Below the pieces are notes generated by a model. It did no database searches and was not told where the DNA came from. It worked only from the letters and a program-made list of their open reading frames with translations. Shown piece after piece: positions 1 to 11,546 of a stretch of DNA of 64,000 nucleotides. Each line of letters starts with the position of its first letter. Within the stretch, counting starts at the first letter, position 1. A program made the translations under genes and the position numbers. The DNA comes from Paracidovorax wautersii (GTDB taxonomy: Bacteria; Pseudomonadota; Gammaproteobacteria; Burkholderiales; Burkholderiaceae_C), in assembly GCF_031453675.1 (NCBI RefSeq), contig NZ_JAVIZX010000001.1, forward strand, positions 2,316,001 to 2,380,000, read 5' to 3'.

Positions 1-2
1 TC

Positions 3-2051
3 TGCAGCCCGCTGCCTTGGGCGGCGGCGCAGACGGCGGGAGCCACCCTGTCCGAAGTGCGCGTGGACGCCAGCGCTGAAAAGGAAACCGCCACGGGCCC
101 TGTGGTGGGCTATCGCGCCCGCAATGCCGCCACCGCCACCAAAACCGATACACCGCTCAGCGAGACGCCGCAGTCGGTGACGGTCATCACCCGCGACCAG
201 ATCGTCGACCAGGGCGCGACCACCTTCCAAGGCGCGCTCCTGTATGCCGCAGGCGTGCGCAGCGATGCCTACGGCCTGGACAGCCGCGCGGACAGCGTGC
301 GCGTGCGCGGCAGCTCGCCGGACATCTACCTGGACGGCCTGCGCCAAGGCTACAACTACTACACCAGCACGGCCGCGGCCGACCCGTACACGCTGGAGCG
401 GCTGGAAGTGCTGCGCGGCCCATCGGGCATGCTGTTCGGCGCCGGCACGGTGGCGGGCGTGGTCAACATGGTGAGCAAGCGCCCCTTGCAGGAAACGCAG
501 CGCGAGGTCGGTGTGCAGATCGGCACCTGGAACCGCAAGCAGCTGCAGGCCGACCTGACCGGCCCGCTCACCGCCGACGGCCAGTGGTCGTACCGGTTGG
601 TCGCCGTGGCCCGCGATGCCGACACCCAGGTGGACCATGTGCAGGATGACCGCCGGCTGGTGGCGCCATCGCTGATGTGGCGCCCCAACGCCGCCACGTC
701 CCTGCTGCTGCAGGCGCACTGGCAGCAGGACCGCACGGGCAGCGTGGCGCAGTTCCTGCCCTGGTCGGGCACGCTGCTGCCCAACCCCAACGGCAAGCTG
801 CCGACCAGCCGCTTCATCGGCGACCCGGGTGACTACTACAACACCGACCGACAGACGCTCGGCTACCAGTTCGAACACCGCTTCAACGACGCCTGGGCCG
901 TGCGCCAGAACCTGCGTTACGCGCGCAACGACAACCGGGGCGCGTACCACTACGCCGACTTCTTCCGCATCCCGGGCGGCTTTGGCGACGACCCCGTGAA
1001 CCAGCGTGTGATCGGCCGCCTGTACGGCGAAAACACCACCCGCACGCGCATGGCGACGGTGGATACCAACGTGCTGGGCCGGCTCAACACCGGCCGCCTG
1101 CAGCACCAGCTGCTGCTGGGGGTGGACTGGAACCGCCAGACCGAGGATAAGACCGACTCCGGCGATGCCTACGACCTGCCCATCGATGCCTTCTCGCCCG
1201 TGTACACCGGGCGGCCCGCGGTGAGCGCCGTGCCGGTGGCGGGCAACCAACAGCGGCAGACGGGCCTGTACGTGCAGGACCAGATGAAATGGGACCGTTG
1301 GATCTTCATTGCCGGCCTGCGCCACGACCGCGTGACCAGCGCCGTGGACGGCACGCCCGACGAACGCTCCAGCGACACGACCAAGCGCCTGGGCGTGATG
1401 TACCAGCTGGCGGGGGGCTGGACGCCGTACCTCAGCTATGCGGAGTCGTTCACGCCCGTCAGCGGCACCAGCCCCGTATCCGGTGCCCGGTTCAAGCCGC
1501 TCGAAGGTGAGCAGATTGAGGCCGGACTGAAGTACATGCCCGAGGGCAGCGCGACCACCTTCACGGCGTCGGTCTACCAGCTGAAGGAAAAGAACCAGCT
1601 GATCGCCGACCCTGTCAATCCTGGCAACCGGCTGCAGGCGGGCGAAACCAAGAACAAGGGCGTGGAGCTGGAACTGAAGACCCGCCTGTCGACGGTGTTC
1701 GACCTGATTGCGCACTACAACTACACCGACGTGGACAAAACGCTGGAAGGCCTGCCGCGCAACCAAGCGGCGGTGTGGGGTCTGTACCGCTTCTCGCTGG
1801 GTGGCGTCACCGGCTTCTCGGTGGGTGCGGGCGCCCGCTATCTCTCCGCTTTCCGGGACGGTACCGGCCCGCGCGTGCCGTCTTCCGTGGTGGGCGATGC
1901 GTTGTTCGCCTATGACAGCCAGCACTGGCGCTATGCGCTCAACATCAACAACGTGGCGGACAAGAAGTATGTGAGCACCTGCCTGGCCCGCGGCGACTGC
2001 TGGTGGGCGGAGCGGCGCAAAGCCGTGCTGACCGCCACCTACCGGTTCTGA
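3..2051 (+). CDS. TonB-dependent siderophore receptor (5' end outside window)
   Basis: Outer-membrane beta-barrel that would import ferric siderophores using TonB energy. The reading frame is open from the first bases, so the true start lies upstream; the first visible residues look like the tail of a signal peptide (LPWAAAQTAGA). A plug domain follows (SETPQSVTVITRDQI, RGSSPDIYLDG, ERLEVLRGPSGMLFG), then a long barrel with aromatic-rich strands, ending in YRF with a terminal Phe as expected for BamA-dependent insertion. The family resembles FhuE/FpvA-type receptors (TonB-siderophor). The substrate cannot be told from sequence. Its neighbours (groESL, opposite strand) give no functional context, and upstream regulators lie outside the window. 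Confidence 0.93.
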   Translation, partial: CSPLPWAAAQTAGATLSEVRVDASAEKETATGPVVGYRARNAATATKTDTPLSETPQSVTVITRDQIVDQGATTFQGALLYAAGVRSDAYGLDSRADSVRVRGSSPDIYLDGLRQGYNYYTSTAAADPYTLERLEVLRGPSGMLFGAGTVAGVVNMVSKRPLQETQREVGVQIGTWNRKQLQADLTGPLTADGQWSYRLVAVARDADTQVDHVQDDRRLVAPSLMWRPNAATSLLLQAHWQQDRTGSVAQFLPWSGTLLPNPNGKLPTSRFIGDPGDYYNTDRQTLGYQFEHRFNDAWAVRQNLRYARNDNRGAYHYADFFRIPGGFGDDPVNQRVIGRLYGENTTRTRMATVDTNVLGRLNTGRLQHQLLLGVDWNRQTEDKTDSGDAYDLPIDAFSPVYTGRPAVSAVPVAGNQQRQTGLYVQDQMKWDRWIFIAGLRHDRVTSAVDGTPDERSSDTTKRLGVMYQLAGGWTPYLSYAESFTPVSGTSPVSGARFKPLEGEQIEAGLKYMPEGSATTFTASVYQLKEKNQLIADPVNPGNRLQAGETKNKGVELELKTRLSTVFDLIAHYNYTDVDKTLEGLPRNQAAVWGLYRFSLGGVTGFSVGAGARYLSAFRDGTGPRVPSSVVGDALFAYDSQHWRYALNINNVADKKYVSTCLARGDCWWAERRKAVLTATYRF

Positions 2052-2150
2052 GCGCAAGCACCGGTCGCGCCCGGTGCCGGCGGCGCCCGGCCCGGGCGGG
2101 CGGGGCATCCGGTTCGGAGCGTCCTCCGTTGCCGGGATCTGACCATAAGA

Positions 2151-2187
2151 AAAGCCCCGCAGGCCTTGCGACCTGCGGGGCTTTTTT
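2151..2187. terminator. Bidirectional Rho-independent terminator
   Basis: An 11-bp perfect stem (AGCCCCGCAGG pairing with CCTGCGGGGCT) with an 8-nt loop is flanked by an A-run on the left and six T on the right, so it can stop transcription from both sides. It lies between the convergent receptor gene and groEL. Confidence 0.9.
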
Positions 2188-2248
2188 GTGGATGCGTGGC
2201 AGGCAGGGCCGAAGCCCTTGCCTGCGGCAGCAGCCGGGCGGGCTGCGA

Positions 2249-3907
<1,659 letters not shown>

Positions 3908-3920
3908 CTACAAAATGGGG

Positions 3921-3970
3921 TTCAAATTGGCCGCTAGCGCTTATGTATCAAGCGCATGCAGCTATGGAAA
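3921..3970 (-). repeat. Dispersed 3'-flanking palindromic repeat, copy A
   Basis: An imperfect palindrome in the groES-groEL spacer. Read on the minus strand it starts TTTCCATAGCTGC, has a core GCGCTTG-N7-AAGCGCTAG and ends in GGCCAATTTGAA. The same plan recurs at 18718, 40617, 46411, 47388 and 54416. It lies 26 nt downstream of the groES stop. Confidence 0.75.
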
Positions 3971-3996
3971 TTAGAGTGTTCGATGGGGAGAAGAAA

Positions 3997-4287
3997 TTAC
4001 TTCTCGACCACGGCGAACAGGTCGTCTTCCTTCATCACCAGCAGCTCGTCGCCATGGACCTTGACGGTCTGGCCCGAGTACTTGCCGAACAGAACGCGGT
4101 CACCGACCTTCACGTTCAGGGCGACGACTTCGCCCTTGTCGTTCTTCTTGCCGGGGCCGACGGCCAGCACTTCACCTTGATCGGGCTTTTCGGCAGCGTT
4201 GTCGGGGATCACGATGCCGGAAGCGGTCGTGGTTTCGCTTTCAATACGCTTGACGATCACGCGATCGTGCAGAGGGCGAAGGTTCAT
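3997..4287 (-). CDS. groES: 10 kDa co-chaperonin GroES
   Basis: Heptameric lid of the GroEL folding chamber. The 96 residues start [14 protein letters not shown], contain a mobile-loop stretch ([14 protein letters not shown]) and the roof-forming region, and end VVEK, all typical. The ATG is preceded by AGGAG. It is the first gene of the groESL operon; the 5' region carries a sigma-70 promoter overlapping a CIRCE operator, so HrcA-type heat-shock repression is expected (hrcA is not in the window). Confidence 0.99.
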   Translation of the reverse strand: MNLRPLHDRVIVKRIESETTTASGIVIPDNAAEKPDQGEVLAVGPGKKNDKGEVVALNVKVGDRVLFGKYSGQTVKVHGDELLVMKEDDLFAVVEK

Positions 4288-4375
4288 TGCATCTCTCCTG
4301 GGTCAAAAAGGACTGGGATATCAACACGGCGCCCGCTGGGTGCGAGCGCTTGCGAAAGTCAGCAGGCGGGCGCTG

Positions 4376-4402
4376 TTAGCACTCTCCTGCATCGAGTGCT
4401 AA
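4376..4402. promoter_or_regulatory. CIRCE operator (HrcA-binding) of groESL
   Basis: A perfect 9-9-9 inverted repeat, TTAGCACTC-N9-GAGTGCTAA, identical to the consensus CIRCE element bound by the HrcA repressor. It immediately follows the -10 box of the groES promoter, so it would cover the transcription start. Confidence 0.97.
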
Positions 4403-4429
4403 TGATACGGGCATTCGTGACGGTTTCAA
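4402..4429 (-). promoter_or_regulatory. Sigma-70 promoter of groESL
   Basis: On the minus strand a -35 box TTGAAA (4429-4424) and a -10 box TATCAT (4407-4402) are 16 bp apart. The -10 box abuts the CIRCE element, the usual arrangement for HrcA-controlled operons. Confidence 0.75.
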
Positions 4430-4502
4430 GTCCACCTGGCTGCAGACGCGCGATTTGCGGGGGCACAGCCCGGCACCCGGGCTGTCCGAACCCCTGTCCG
4501 CA

Positions 4503-5822
4503 CTATGGCGTCAGGTGATCGATGACCAGTTCGACCGGGGCGGATGCGGAACCTGCCGGCTGGGCGGTGCTGGTGGGCTGTCCGGTCGTGCGCGATGCCG
4601 AGCCGGAACGCGACACCCAGGCCTGAACGGTCACGGACCGGAAGCGGGACAGGCGCAGCTCGGGCGACATGGCATGGCGATCATCCAGCGTGAACGCAAC
4701 GGGAAAGCTGCCCGCGTCCAGCTTGAGCACGGCGACGGGCGTGCGCCCCGCTTCCTCCGCGCGGGCTGCGATGAACAGCGTGTCCCCTTCGCGCACCTGC
4801 GCGGCCATCGCCGGACCGAGGCGAACCGTGCCGTGCACGGAGGACAGAAGCGGCGCGGATGCGCCGGCGGTGCCCTGGGCGCTGCCGTCGCCGCCTTCGG
4901 TCACGGGGGCTGCGCCCGACAGGCCGTCCAGCCTCTGCAGGTCGTTCTGCACCCGCAGAGCCATGTCGGTGCCTGGTTCCAGCTGGGCCAGCAGCTGCTG
5001 CCAGTGTTGCCGGGCCGCCGCCGCATCGCCCCTGCGCACCGCGGCCGAGCCGGCCAGCGCCAGCGCCTTGGGCTGCAAGGGGTCGAGGCGCAGCGCGTCG
5101 GCGAGCGCCTGCTCCACGGGCCCGTCCATCTGCCCGTCCCGGGAGGACGCCAGGGCATCGGCCAGGTCCGCATGCAGCTTGGCCTGCAGGCCGGCCGGGA
5201 AGGTTCCGCGCTGCGCCGCGGCGATGGCCTGGCGGTAGGCATCGGCGGCCTTCTGGAATTGTTCCTGCACCTCGTACGACCGGGCAAGAACGATCCAGCC
5301 CTCCACGTCGTCCGGGGCCTGCGCCAGCCGCGAGGCCAGCCCGCTGACCATGGTGTCGACATCGACCCCGCTGGTGGCGTGGCTCTGCGGCTCCGCGGCT
5401 GCCACCGTCGCGGCGGCCTGCGGATCGCCCACCTTCAGGTACAGCGCCAGCGCGGCCACGGGCAGCGCCAGGGCCAGCAGGCCGGCGAGGCTGCGGCGCA
5501 GCCACACGCGCTCGGGCAGGGCCGGGGCGCGGGCGGCCTTGGCGGCGGCACCTGCCGCCAGGGCATCCGTATCGTCCAGCAGCCGGCGTTGCAGTTCTTC
5601 CAGCGCCTGTGCCCGGTCGGCGGGTCCCATCGTCTGGTGCGCCCATTCACGCTCCAGCTCTTCGCGCTGGGCCTGGTACACGCGGCGCAGCTGCGCGGCG
5701 GCCCGGTCTTCGTCTTCGGCAGGCGCCTTGTCGGGCTCCCGCATCAGCGGCCAGATCAGGACGGCCATCGCCAGCAGCAGCAAGACCAGGGCGCTTGCCC
5801 ACAGGGGCCAGATTGCACTCAC
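4503..5822 (-). CDS. ccmI: Cytochrome c maturation protein CcmI (CycH)
   Basis: Apocytochrome c chaperone of System I that hands unfolded apocytochrome to the CcmF/H haem lyase. The 439-residue protein has an N-terminal membrane segment (ALVLLLLAMAVLIWPL), a coiled region with ReeLeRe-type heptads, a second membrane segment near residues 95-115, and a C-terminal periplasmic TPR-containing domain. Start is GTG, overlapping the ccmH stop by 4 nt (GTGA). It is the last gene of the nap-ccm run; about 215 bp separate its stop from the groES start, both on the minus strand. Confidence 0.93.
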   Translation of the reverse strand: MSAIWPLWASALVLLLLAMAVLIWPLMREPDKAPAEDEDRAAAQLRRVYQAQREELEREWAHQTMGPADRAQALEELQRRLLDDTDALAAGAAAKAARAPALPERVWLRRSLAGLLALALPVAALALYLKVGDPQAAATVAAAEPQSHATSGVDVDTMVSGLASRLAQAPDDVEGWIVLARSYEVQEQFQKAADAYRQAIAAAQRGTFPAGLQAKLHADLADALASSRDGQMDGPVEQALADALRLDPLQPKALALAGSAAVRRGDAAAARQHWQQLLAQLEPGTDMALRVQNDLQRLDGLSGAAPVTEGGDGSAQGTAGASAPLLSSVHGTVRLGPAMAAQVREGDTLFIAARAEEAGRTPVAVLKLDAGSFPVAFTLDDRHAMSPELRLSRFRSVTVQAWVSRSGSASRTTGQPTSTAQPAGSASAPVELVIDHLTP

Positions 5823-6271
5823 GGGTTCGACTCCTCATCCAGCAGCTGGCGCGCCCGGGCGCGCTGTGCTTCGGTCAATGGGCGGGGGTAGCCGCGGACG
5901 GCGCGCCGGCGCAGGATGGTCGCGAGCCCGAACAGGCCCAGGACTGCCAGGGCGAACGGGCCGATCCACAGCAGCCAGGTCGACGCCTGGAACGGCGGCG
6001 AGTAGTGCACGAAGGCGCCGTAGCGCTGTTCGAAGAAGTCGACGATCTGCTCGTCCGACTGCCCGGCCTGCAACTGGGTGCGGATCACGCGGCGCATGTC
6101 GGCGGCCAAGGGGGCGTTCGATTCTGCGACGGTCTGGTTCTGGCAGACCACGCAGCGCAGCTGGCTGGCCAGGCGCGCCTCCCGGGCCTCCAGTGCGGGG
6201 TCGGACCCCGAAGCATGGGCCGCGCCGAGCAGCAGGGCACTCAAAGCGAAGGCGAGGTGACCGTGTTTCAT
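5819..6271 (-). CDS. ccmH: Cytochrome c maturation protein CcmH
   Basis: Periplasmic membrane-anchored thiol oxidoreductase that keeps apocytochrome haem-binding cysteines reduced. The 150-residue protein has a signal peptide (residues 1-22), the family motif LRCVVCQNQ with the redox pair C40/C43, and one C-terminal membrane helix (about 99-120). The ATG at 6271 was chosen over a longer frame because it gives a proper signal peptide and overlaps the ccmG stop as ATGA. This is the short CcmH form; the TPR part is separate in CcmI. Confidence 0.95.
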   Translation of the reverse strand: MKHGHLAFALSALLLGAAHASGSDPALEAREARLASQLRCVVCQNQTVAESNAPLAADMRRVIRTQLQAGQSDEQIVDFFEQRYGAFVHYSPPFQASTWLLWIGPFALAVLGLFGLATILRRRAVRGYPRPLTEAQRARARQLLDEESNP

Positions 6272-6786
6272 CGCAAGGCCTTCACCACCGGCATGAGCTT
6301 GGTTTCCCACACCTCGTTGTTGACCGGCCCCAGGTGCCGGTAGCGCACCCGGCCGGCTGCATCGATCACGAAGGTCTCGGGCACGCCGTTCACGCCCAGG
6401 TCCATCCCCACGCGGCCATCGGCGTCCACGGCCGAGCTGCGGTAGGGGTTGCCGAAGCGCGCCAGCAGCGCCAGGGCAGGGGCCTGCTGGTCCTTGTAGT
6501 TGAGTCCGTACAGGGGTACGCGGTCCCGCGCCGCCAGCACATTGAGCGCAGGCAGCTCTTCCTGGCACGGGCCGCACCACGACGCCCAGACATTCAGCAT
6601 CCAGACCTGTCCGCGCAGCTGCGTGCTGTCGAAGCGGCGCCCGGGCTCCTGCAGCAAGGGGCTGTCGATCTGCGGCAGCGGCTGGTCGATCAGCGCCGAA
6701 GGCAAGGCACGCGGGTCGTGCTGCAGGCCCAGCACCAGCACCACGGCCAGGGCCAGAAAGGCGATCAGGGGGGCGAGCAGTTTCAT
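6268..6786 (-). CDS. ccmG: Thiol:disulfide interchange protein CcmG/DsbE
   Basis: Membrane-tethered periplasmic thioredoxin-like protein that supplies reductant for apocytochrome c cysteines. The 172 residues comprise an N-terminal anchor (LLAPLIAFLALAVVLVLGL), the active site WASWCGPC (C71, C74), and the cis-proline region GVPETFVID. The ATG at 6786 overlaps the ccmF stop by ATGA, supporting this start over a longer in-frame opening. The gene order ccmF-G-H-I is canonical. Confidence 0.96.
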   Translation of the reverse strand: MKLLAPLIAFLALAVVLVLGLQHDPRALPSALIDQPLPQIDSPLLQEPGRRFDSTQLRGQVWMLNVWASWCGPCQEELPALNVLAARDRVPLYGLNYKDQQAPALALLARFGNPYRSSAVDADGRVGMDLGVNGVPETFVIDAAGRVRYRHLGPVNNEVWETKLMPVVKALR

Positions 6787-8801
6787 GGCGCCCCCTCTGG
6801 GATGGGTGCCGCTGGAACGGTGGCGTGGGCTGGGGCGCGGCGGGTGCGGGCCGCCGTACGGTAGCGGCGGTCGGCCAGGGCGAGGAACCCGCCCAGCGCC
6901 ATCAGCATGCAGCCCAGCCAGATCCAGTCCATGAAGGGCTTGACCTGGATGCGGGCGGTCCAGGTCGTGCCGTCCACCGGGTCGCCGAGCGCAACGAAGA
7001 GGTCGCGCAGCCAGCCCGAGTCGATGGCCGCCTGGCTCAGCGGCATTTCCTGCGCGCGGTAGCGGCGTTTTTCGGGCGCGAGGGCGACGAAGGGCTGGCC
7101 ATCGCGCAGCACCTGCACATGCGCCCGGTGTGCCTCGTAGTTGGGGCCGCTGACTTCGTCCACACGATCGAGCCGGAAGCCGAAGCCGGCCACCGACACC
7201 GTTTCGCCGACGGTCAGCGTGAGTTCGCGCTTGGTCTCGAAGCCCGAAGCCATCGTGACCCCGAACACGAACAGGCCGATGCCGAGGTGCGCCAGGACCA
7301 TGCCCCACCAGCTCAGGGGTTGCCGGCTGGCGCGCCGCCGCCAGCTGCCGTCAGCCGGCCCCGTGGCGAACAGGCGCTGGCCCGCCTGGACCAGGGTGCT
7401 CCACACACACCAGGCAGCCAGCACCAGCCCGAAGGCGGACAGCGGCGTCCACGCCGCGTTGCCGCCCCGCGGCAGCAGCCAGGCCAGCAGCAGTGCGGTG
7501 ACACCGCTGGCACCCAGGGCCCAGCGCAGCTGGCTGCGCAGTTCCACGGGCGCACTGCGCTTCCAGCGCACCATGGGGCCCACCCCCATCAGCACCAGCG
7601 CAGGAACCATCAGCGGAACGAAGACGGCCTCGAAGTACGGTGGTCCCACCGAAATCTTGCCGCCGTTGAGGATGTCCAGCAGCAGCGGGTACAGGGTGCC
7701 GATCAGCACGGCCAGCGCGGCCACGCTGAACAGCACGTTGTTCACCAGCAGCAGGGACTCACGCGAGAGCATGGCGAACCACCCGCCCAGTCCCATGCCC
7801 GGCGCCCGCAGCGCGAACAGCAGCAAGGACGTGCCGACCACCAGCACCATGAAGCACAGGATGTACAGCCCGCGGCCGGGATCGACGGCGAATGCGTGAA
7901 CGGACGTGATCACGCCGGAGCGCACCAGGAAGGTGCCCAGCAGGCTGAGCGAGAAGGCCGCAATGGCCAGGAGCACCGTCCAGCTGCGAAAGGCCCCGCG
8001 CTGGTCGGTGACGATCAGCGAATGGATCAACGCAGTGCCCACGAGCCACGGCATGAACGAGGCGTTCTCCACCGGGTCCCAGAACCACCAGCCGCCCCAG
8101 CCCAGAACGTAATAGGCCCAGGCGCTGCCCAGCAGGATGCCCAGCGTGAGGAAGCTCCAGGCCGCCAGCGTCCAGGGCCGCGACCACCGGGCCCAGGCCG
8201 CGTTCAGCTCGCCGGACAGCAGGGCGGCGATGCCGAAGGCGAAGGCGACGGAGAAGCCCACGTAGCCCATGTAGAGCAGCGGCGGATGCAGCACCATGCC
8301 CGGGTCCTGCAGGAGCGGGTTGAGATCCCGGCCTTCCGCTGCCGCAGGAATCAGGCGCTCGAACGGATTGGACAGAAAGAGCAAGAAGAGGATCAGGCCG
8401 ATGCTGAGAAAGCCCATGACCGACAGCACGCGCGCGGCGTAGGCCTGCGGCAGCTGGCGGCTGAACAGCGCCACGGCCACGGTCCAGGCCGAGAGCAGGC
8501 ACTGCCACAGCAGCATGGAGCCCTCGTGGCCCCCCCAGATCGCTGCGAACCGGTAGACCGCCGGCAGTTCGGAGTGGGAGTTGCCCGCCACATACAGCAC
8601 GGAGAAGTCACCGGTCAGAAACGATGTGGCCAGGCAACCGAAGGCGAGCCAGGCAAAGATCCCCTGAAGCAGGGCAGCCGGACGCGCCACCCGCATCCAG
8701 CTGAGCACGTTCCAGTGGGCTCCGGCCAGGGGCAGCGTGGCTTGCACCACCGCAACCAGCAGCGCCAGGACCAGCGCAAAGACACCGATTTCCGGGATCA
8801 C
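6783..8801 (-). CDS. ccmF: Haem lyase subunit CcmF
   Basis: Integral membrane component of the holocytochrome c synthetase of System I. The 672-residue polytopic protein carries the tryptophan-rich haem-handling motif [18 protein letters not shown] (about 235-252) and the conserved histidines around [10 protein letters not shown]. The GTG start overlaps the ccmE stop by 4 nt. Length and topology match the family. Confidence 0.98.
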   Translation of the reverse strand: MIPEIGVFALVLALLVAVVQATLPLAGAHWNVLSWMRVARPAALLQGIFAWLAFGCLATSFLTGDFSVLYVAGNSHSELPAVYRFAAIWGGHEGSMLLWQCLLSAWTVAVALFSRQLPQAYAARVLSVMGFLSIGLILFLLFLSNPFERLIPAAAEGRDLNPLLQDPGMVLHPPLLYMGYVGFSVAFAFGIAALLSGELNAAWARWSRPWTLAAWSFLTLGILLGSAWAYYVLGWGGWWFWDPVENASFMPWLVGTALIHSLIVTDQRGAFRSWTVLLAIAAFSLSLLGTFLVRSGVITSVHAFAVDPGRGLYILCFMVLVVGTSLLLFALRAPGMGLGGWFAMLSRESLLLVNNVLFSVAALAVLIGTLYPLLLDILNGGKISVGPPYFEAVFVPLMVPALVLMGVGPMVRWKRSAPVELRSQLRWALGASGVTALLLAWLLPRGGNAAWTPLSAFGLVLAAWCVWSTLVQAGQRLFATGPADGSWRRRASRQPLSWWGMVLAHLGIGLFVFGVTMASGFETKRELTLTVGETVSVAGFGFRLDRVDEVSGPNYEAHRAHVQVLRDGQPFVALAPEKRRYRAQEMPLSQAAIDSGWLRDLFVALGDPVDGTTWTARIQVKPFMDWIWLGCMLMALGGFLALADRRYRTAARTRRAPAHATVPAAPIPEGAP

Positions 8802-9253
8802 TTCACGGCCTCCTGGTGCATCTTGCGGGCGTCTTTCATGGCGGCCGCAGCTTCAGGCGGCATGTAGTTCTCATCGTGCTTGGCCAGCACCTCGGTCGCC
8901 ACGAACACCAGGCCGTCCTGCAGGCGCCCGGCTGCCACCACCCCCTTGCCCTCCCGGAACAGATCGGGCAGCAGTCCGCGGTAGCGCACGGGGATGCTGT
9001 GGGCGCCGTCGGTCACGATGAAGTGCACGTCGAGGCCGTCCTTGCCGACTGCAGCGCGGCGCACGGAGCCGGCCTCCACCAGGCCTCCCAGCCGGAATGC
9101 CGCATTCCGCGGCGATTCGCCGGCCTGGATCTGGCTGGGACTGTAGAAGAACATGACGTTGCTGTTGAGCGCATTGAGGACCAGCGCCGTGGCGACGGAC
9201 ACTGCCGCCACGCCCAGCAGAACGAACAGCAGTCGCCTTTTGCGCGGGGTCAT
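8798..9253 (-). CDS. ccmE: Cytochrome c-type biogenesis haem chaperone CcmE
   Basis: Periplasmic haem chaperone that covalently binds haem and delivers it to CcmF. The 151 residues contain an N-terminal anchor ([19 protein letters not shown]), an OB-fold body, and the haem-attachment motif HDENY with H126 and Y130. The ATG at 9253 overlaps the ccmD stop by ATGA; a longer frame upstream would run through ccmD and is rejected. Confidence 0.98.
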   Translation of the reverse strand: MTPRKRRLLFVLLGVAAVSVATALVLNALNSNVMFFYSPSQIQAGESPRNAAFRLGGLVEAGSVRRAAVGKDGLDVHFIVTDGAHSIPVRYRGLLPDLFREGKGVVAAGRLQDGLVFVATEVLAKHDENYMPPEAAAAMKDARKMHQEAVK

Positions 9254-9399
9254 GGGCGGTCCTCCACGGCAGGCGACCCGCCCTGGGCTCTGTGGGCACG
9301 GCCGCGCCGCCAGAGCAGGGCGACCTCGGCGGCCACCAGCAGGGCGGATACGCCATATGAAATCAAGATGAAGAAGTTGTGGTCTTGCAGGCTGTTCAT
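9250..9399 (-). CDS. ccmD: Haem exporter protein CcmD
   Basis: Small membrane protein that releases holo-CcmE from the CcmABC complex. I read a 49-residue frame, [18 protein letters not shown] then a hydrophobic helix, then a basic stretch (WRRGRAHRA). It fills the gap between ccmC and ccmE exactly, overlapping both neighbours by ATGA, and the F-(x)n-Y-hydrophobic pattern is typical of CcmD. It is easily missed because of its size. Confidence 0.93.
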   Translation of the reverse strand: MNSLQDHNFFILISYGVSALLVAAEVALLWRRGRAHRAQGGSPAVEDRP

Positions 9400-10169
9400 G
9401 CCTGGGCCTCCAGCGCTGCGCGCTCATTGATCAGGCACCGTACCCGGGCAAAGGCGGTCGCAAAGCTGTACGCCCAGCAGGCCAGCGCCATGACCAGCAA
9501 GCCGGCGAGCATGGTGTGGGTCATCGACGGGGCGGCGTCCAGCTTGATCGACGCCCCTTGGTGCAGCGTGCTCCACCACTGGACGGAGAAATAGATGACC
9601 GGCACATTCACGGCACCGGCAAGCAGCAGGACGGCGCCGGCGTTGTCGGCACGGTCGGGGTCTTCGATGGACGCCACCAGGGCCATGTAGCCCAGGTAAA
9701 GGAACAGCAGGATCAGCTCGGACGTCAGCCGGGCATCCCAGACCCACCAGGCGCCCCAGGTGGGCTTGCCCCAGGCGGCGCCCGTCCACAGCGCGATGGC
9801 GGTGAACAGGGCGCCCGTCGGCGCGATCGCGCGGGACATCAGGTGCGACAGCTTGGTGCCGAACACCAGGCCGATGGCCGCATGCAGCGCCGCGGCCAGG
9901 TACAGGAGCATGGACATCCACGCGGCCGGAACGTGCAGGAAGATGATGCGGTACACCTCGCCCTGCTGCCGGTCCGTTGGGGCTACCACGAAGCCCAGCC
10001 ACAGGCCGATGGCGAACAGCACCAATGCGCTGCAGGTAAACCACGGAATGGCATGGCCCGCCAGCGGGTAGAAGGCGCGGGGAGATGCGAACCGGAGCCA
10101 GCGGTAGCGCCGGCGATCGGCCCGGTGCGGCGGGGCTTTCATGGAGTCTGGTGGGAGAGATGAGGTCAT
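9396..10169 (-). CDS. ccmC: Haem transporter subunit CcmC
   Basis: Six-helix membrane protein that presents haem to CcmE. The 257-residue sequence contains the haem-handling tryptophan motif [12 protein letters not shown] (138-149), the conserved histidine in FLHVPAAW (H79), and a second in TLHQGAS. It sits five bases downstream of ccmB and overlaps ccmD by ATGA. Confidence 0.98.
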   Translation of the reverse strand: MTSSLPPDSMKAPPHRADRRRYRWLRFASPRAFYPLAGHAIPWFTCSALVLFAIGLWLGFVVAPTDRQQGEVYRIIFLHVPAAWMSMLLYLAAALHAAIGLVFGTKLSHLMSRAIAPTGALFTAIALWTGAAWGKPTWGAWWVWDARLTSELILLFLYLGYMALVASIEDPDRADNAGAVLLLAGAVNVPVIYFSVQWWSTLHQGASIKLDAAPSMTHTMLAGLLVMALACWAYSFATAFARVRCLINERAALEAQA

Positions 10170-10173
10170 CGTG

Positions 10174-10830
10174 TCATTCCATGGCCAACCGCAGCGCCGC
10201 TGCCGTGGCCCAGGGGCCCAGGAAGACTGCCAGCGACAGGCATGCCCCCAGCAGGCTCAGCTGTGGCGTGGGCGACAGGCCCTGCTGGCTGGCAGCGACG
10301 GCGGCACAGCCGAACACCAGCGGCGGCACGCACAGGGGCACCATGATGAGGGCGAGCAGCACATGGCTGCGCAGGCCCAGCGTCAGCGCGGCACCCAGGG
10401 CGCCCACCAGCGTCAGTGTTGCCGTGCCCAGCACCAAGGCGGCGACGAGCGTGCCCAGAACGCCTTCCTCCAGCCCATACTGCAGCGCCAGCACCGGTGC
10501 CACCAGAATCAGCGGAACGCAGGTGATGCACCAGTGCGCCGCCGTCTTGGCAGCGACCAGGGCGGTCAGGCTGGCCGGCGCGAGCATCCACTGCTCCAGG
10601 CTGCCGTCCGCGAGATCGGGCTCGAACATCCGGTGCAGCGCGATCAGTACTGCGAGCAGGGCGGCTACCCAGATGACCCCTGGCGCTATCGTGCGCAGCA
10701 AGGCCGCGTCGGGGCCGACGGCCAGTGGGAACAGGCTGCCCACGAGCACGAAGAACAGCAGCGCGCTCATCGCTTCGGAGGGGCGGCGCTGCGCCATGCG
10801 CAGCTCGCGCTGGAGCACTGCGACCATCAT
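10174..10830 (-). CDS. ccmB: Haem exporter membrane subunit CcmB
   Basis: Permease subunit of the CcmAB ATP-driven complex needed to release holo-CcmE. The 218-residue protein has about six hydrophobic helices and the family stretch LREL/RRPSEAMSALLFFVLV. The start ATG at 10830 overlaps the ccmA stop as ATGA (a second ATG follows directly); longer in-frame openings overlap ccmA and are rejected. Confidence 0.95.
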   Translation of the reverse strand: MMVAVLQRELRMAQRRPSEAMSALLFFVLVGSLFPLAVGPDAALLRTIAPGVIWVAALLAVLIALHRMFEPDLADGSLEQWMLAPASLTALVAAKTAAHWCITCVPLILVAPVLALQYGLEEGVLGTLVAALVLGTATLTLVGALGAALTLGLRSHVLLALIMVPLCVPPLVFGCAAVAASQQGLSPTPQLSLLGACLSLAVFLGPWATAAALRLAME

Positions 10831-11546
10831 GCGGCGAATGGGGATGCGAGCGCGGGCGCTGCGGCAGCGGCCGCGCGCTGGGGGGCGAGGCTGTAGGCGT
10901 CCAGCTCGACCGTGCGCAGGGCTGTTGCAGGCACGTCCAGCGGGCGGTGCGTGGCGATGACCGCGGCACCGCCGCCGCGCAGGTGCTCCGCCAGCCGCGC
11001 ATCGAGCAACTGGGCGCCTGCGTCGTCCAGCGCTGCGCAGGGTTCGTCCAGCAGCCACAGGCTGCACTGGCGCGACCACACCCGCGCGAGCGCCAGGCGT
11101 CTGCGCTGGCCTTGCGACAGGCGGCGCACCGGATGGTCCGCGACATGGGCCAGGCCCCACGCCTGCAGGGCTTGCGTGGCCTGGTGGGGCGCCGGGCCCT
11201 GCTGCAGATGCTGGAAGAAGTTCAGGTTTTCCGCCGCGGTCAGTTCGGCGCTGAGTGCATTCAGATGCCCCAGATAGGCCATCTGGCCGGCGAAGTGCTC
11301 GTCGTGCCGCGCCACCGGCTTGCCGCGCCAGTACAGCGCGCCTTCGGAAGGCGGGGTCAGACCGGCCAGTACCCGCAGCAGCGTCGTCTTGCCGCTGCCG
11401 TTGGCGCCCCGGATCTCGGCGACCTGGCCGCTCTCCACGCGGAAACCCACGTCCCTGAGCAGTTTGCGCCCGCCACGTCGGCAGTGGACTCCCACCACCT
11501 CCAGCAGGGCGCTGCGGGAGCCGCCAGGCTCGTCAGGACTTGGCAT
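10827..11546 (-). CDS. ccmA: Haem exporter ATP-binding subunit CcmA
   Basis: ABC ATPase of CcmABC. It has Walker [10 protein letters not shown], the signature LSQGQRRR and Walker B LWLLDEP. I take the ATG at 11546 (MPSPDEPGG); an alternative GTG at 11567 adds 7 residues. Either start overlaps the 3' end of napC, so ccmA is translationally joined to the nitrate reductase genes. The C-terminus has an Ala-rich tail. Confidence 0.96.
   Translation of the reverse strand: MPSPDEPGGSRSALLEVVGVHCRRGGRKLLRDVGFRVESGQVAEIRGANGSGKTTLLRVLAGLTPPSEGALYWRGKPVARHDEHFAGQMAYLGHLNALSAELTAAENLNFFQHLQQGPAPHQATQALQAWGLAHVADHPVRRLSQGQRRRLALARVWSRQCSLWLLDEPCAALDDAGAQLLDARLAEHLRGGGAAVIATHRPLDVPATALRTVELDAYSLAPQRAAAAAAPALASPFAA

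Noticed and set aside
5819..6580. Long N-terminal extension of CcmH
   Set aside because: The extension overlaps ccmG out of frame and removes the signal peptide; ATG at 6271 overlaps ccmG by ATGA.
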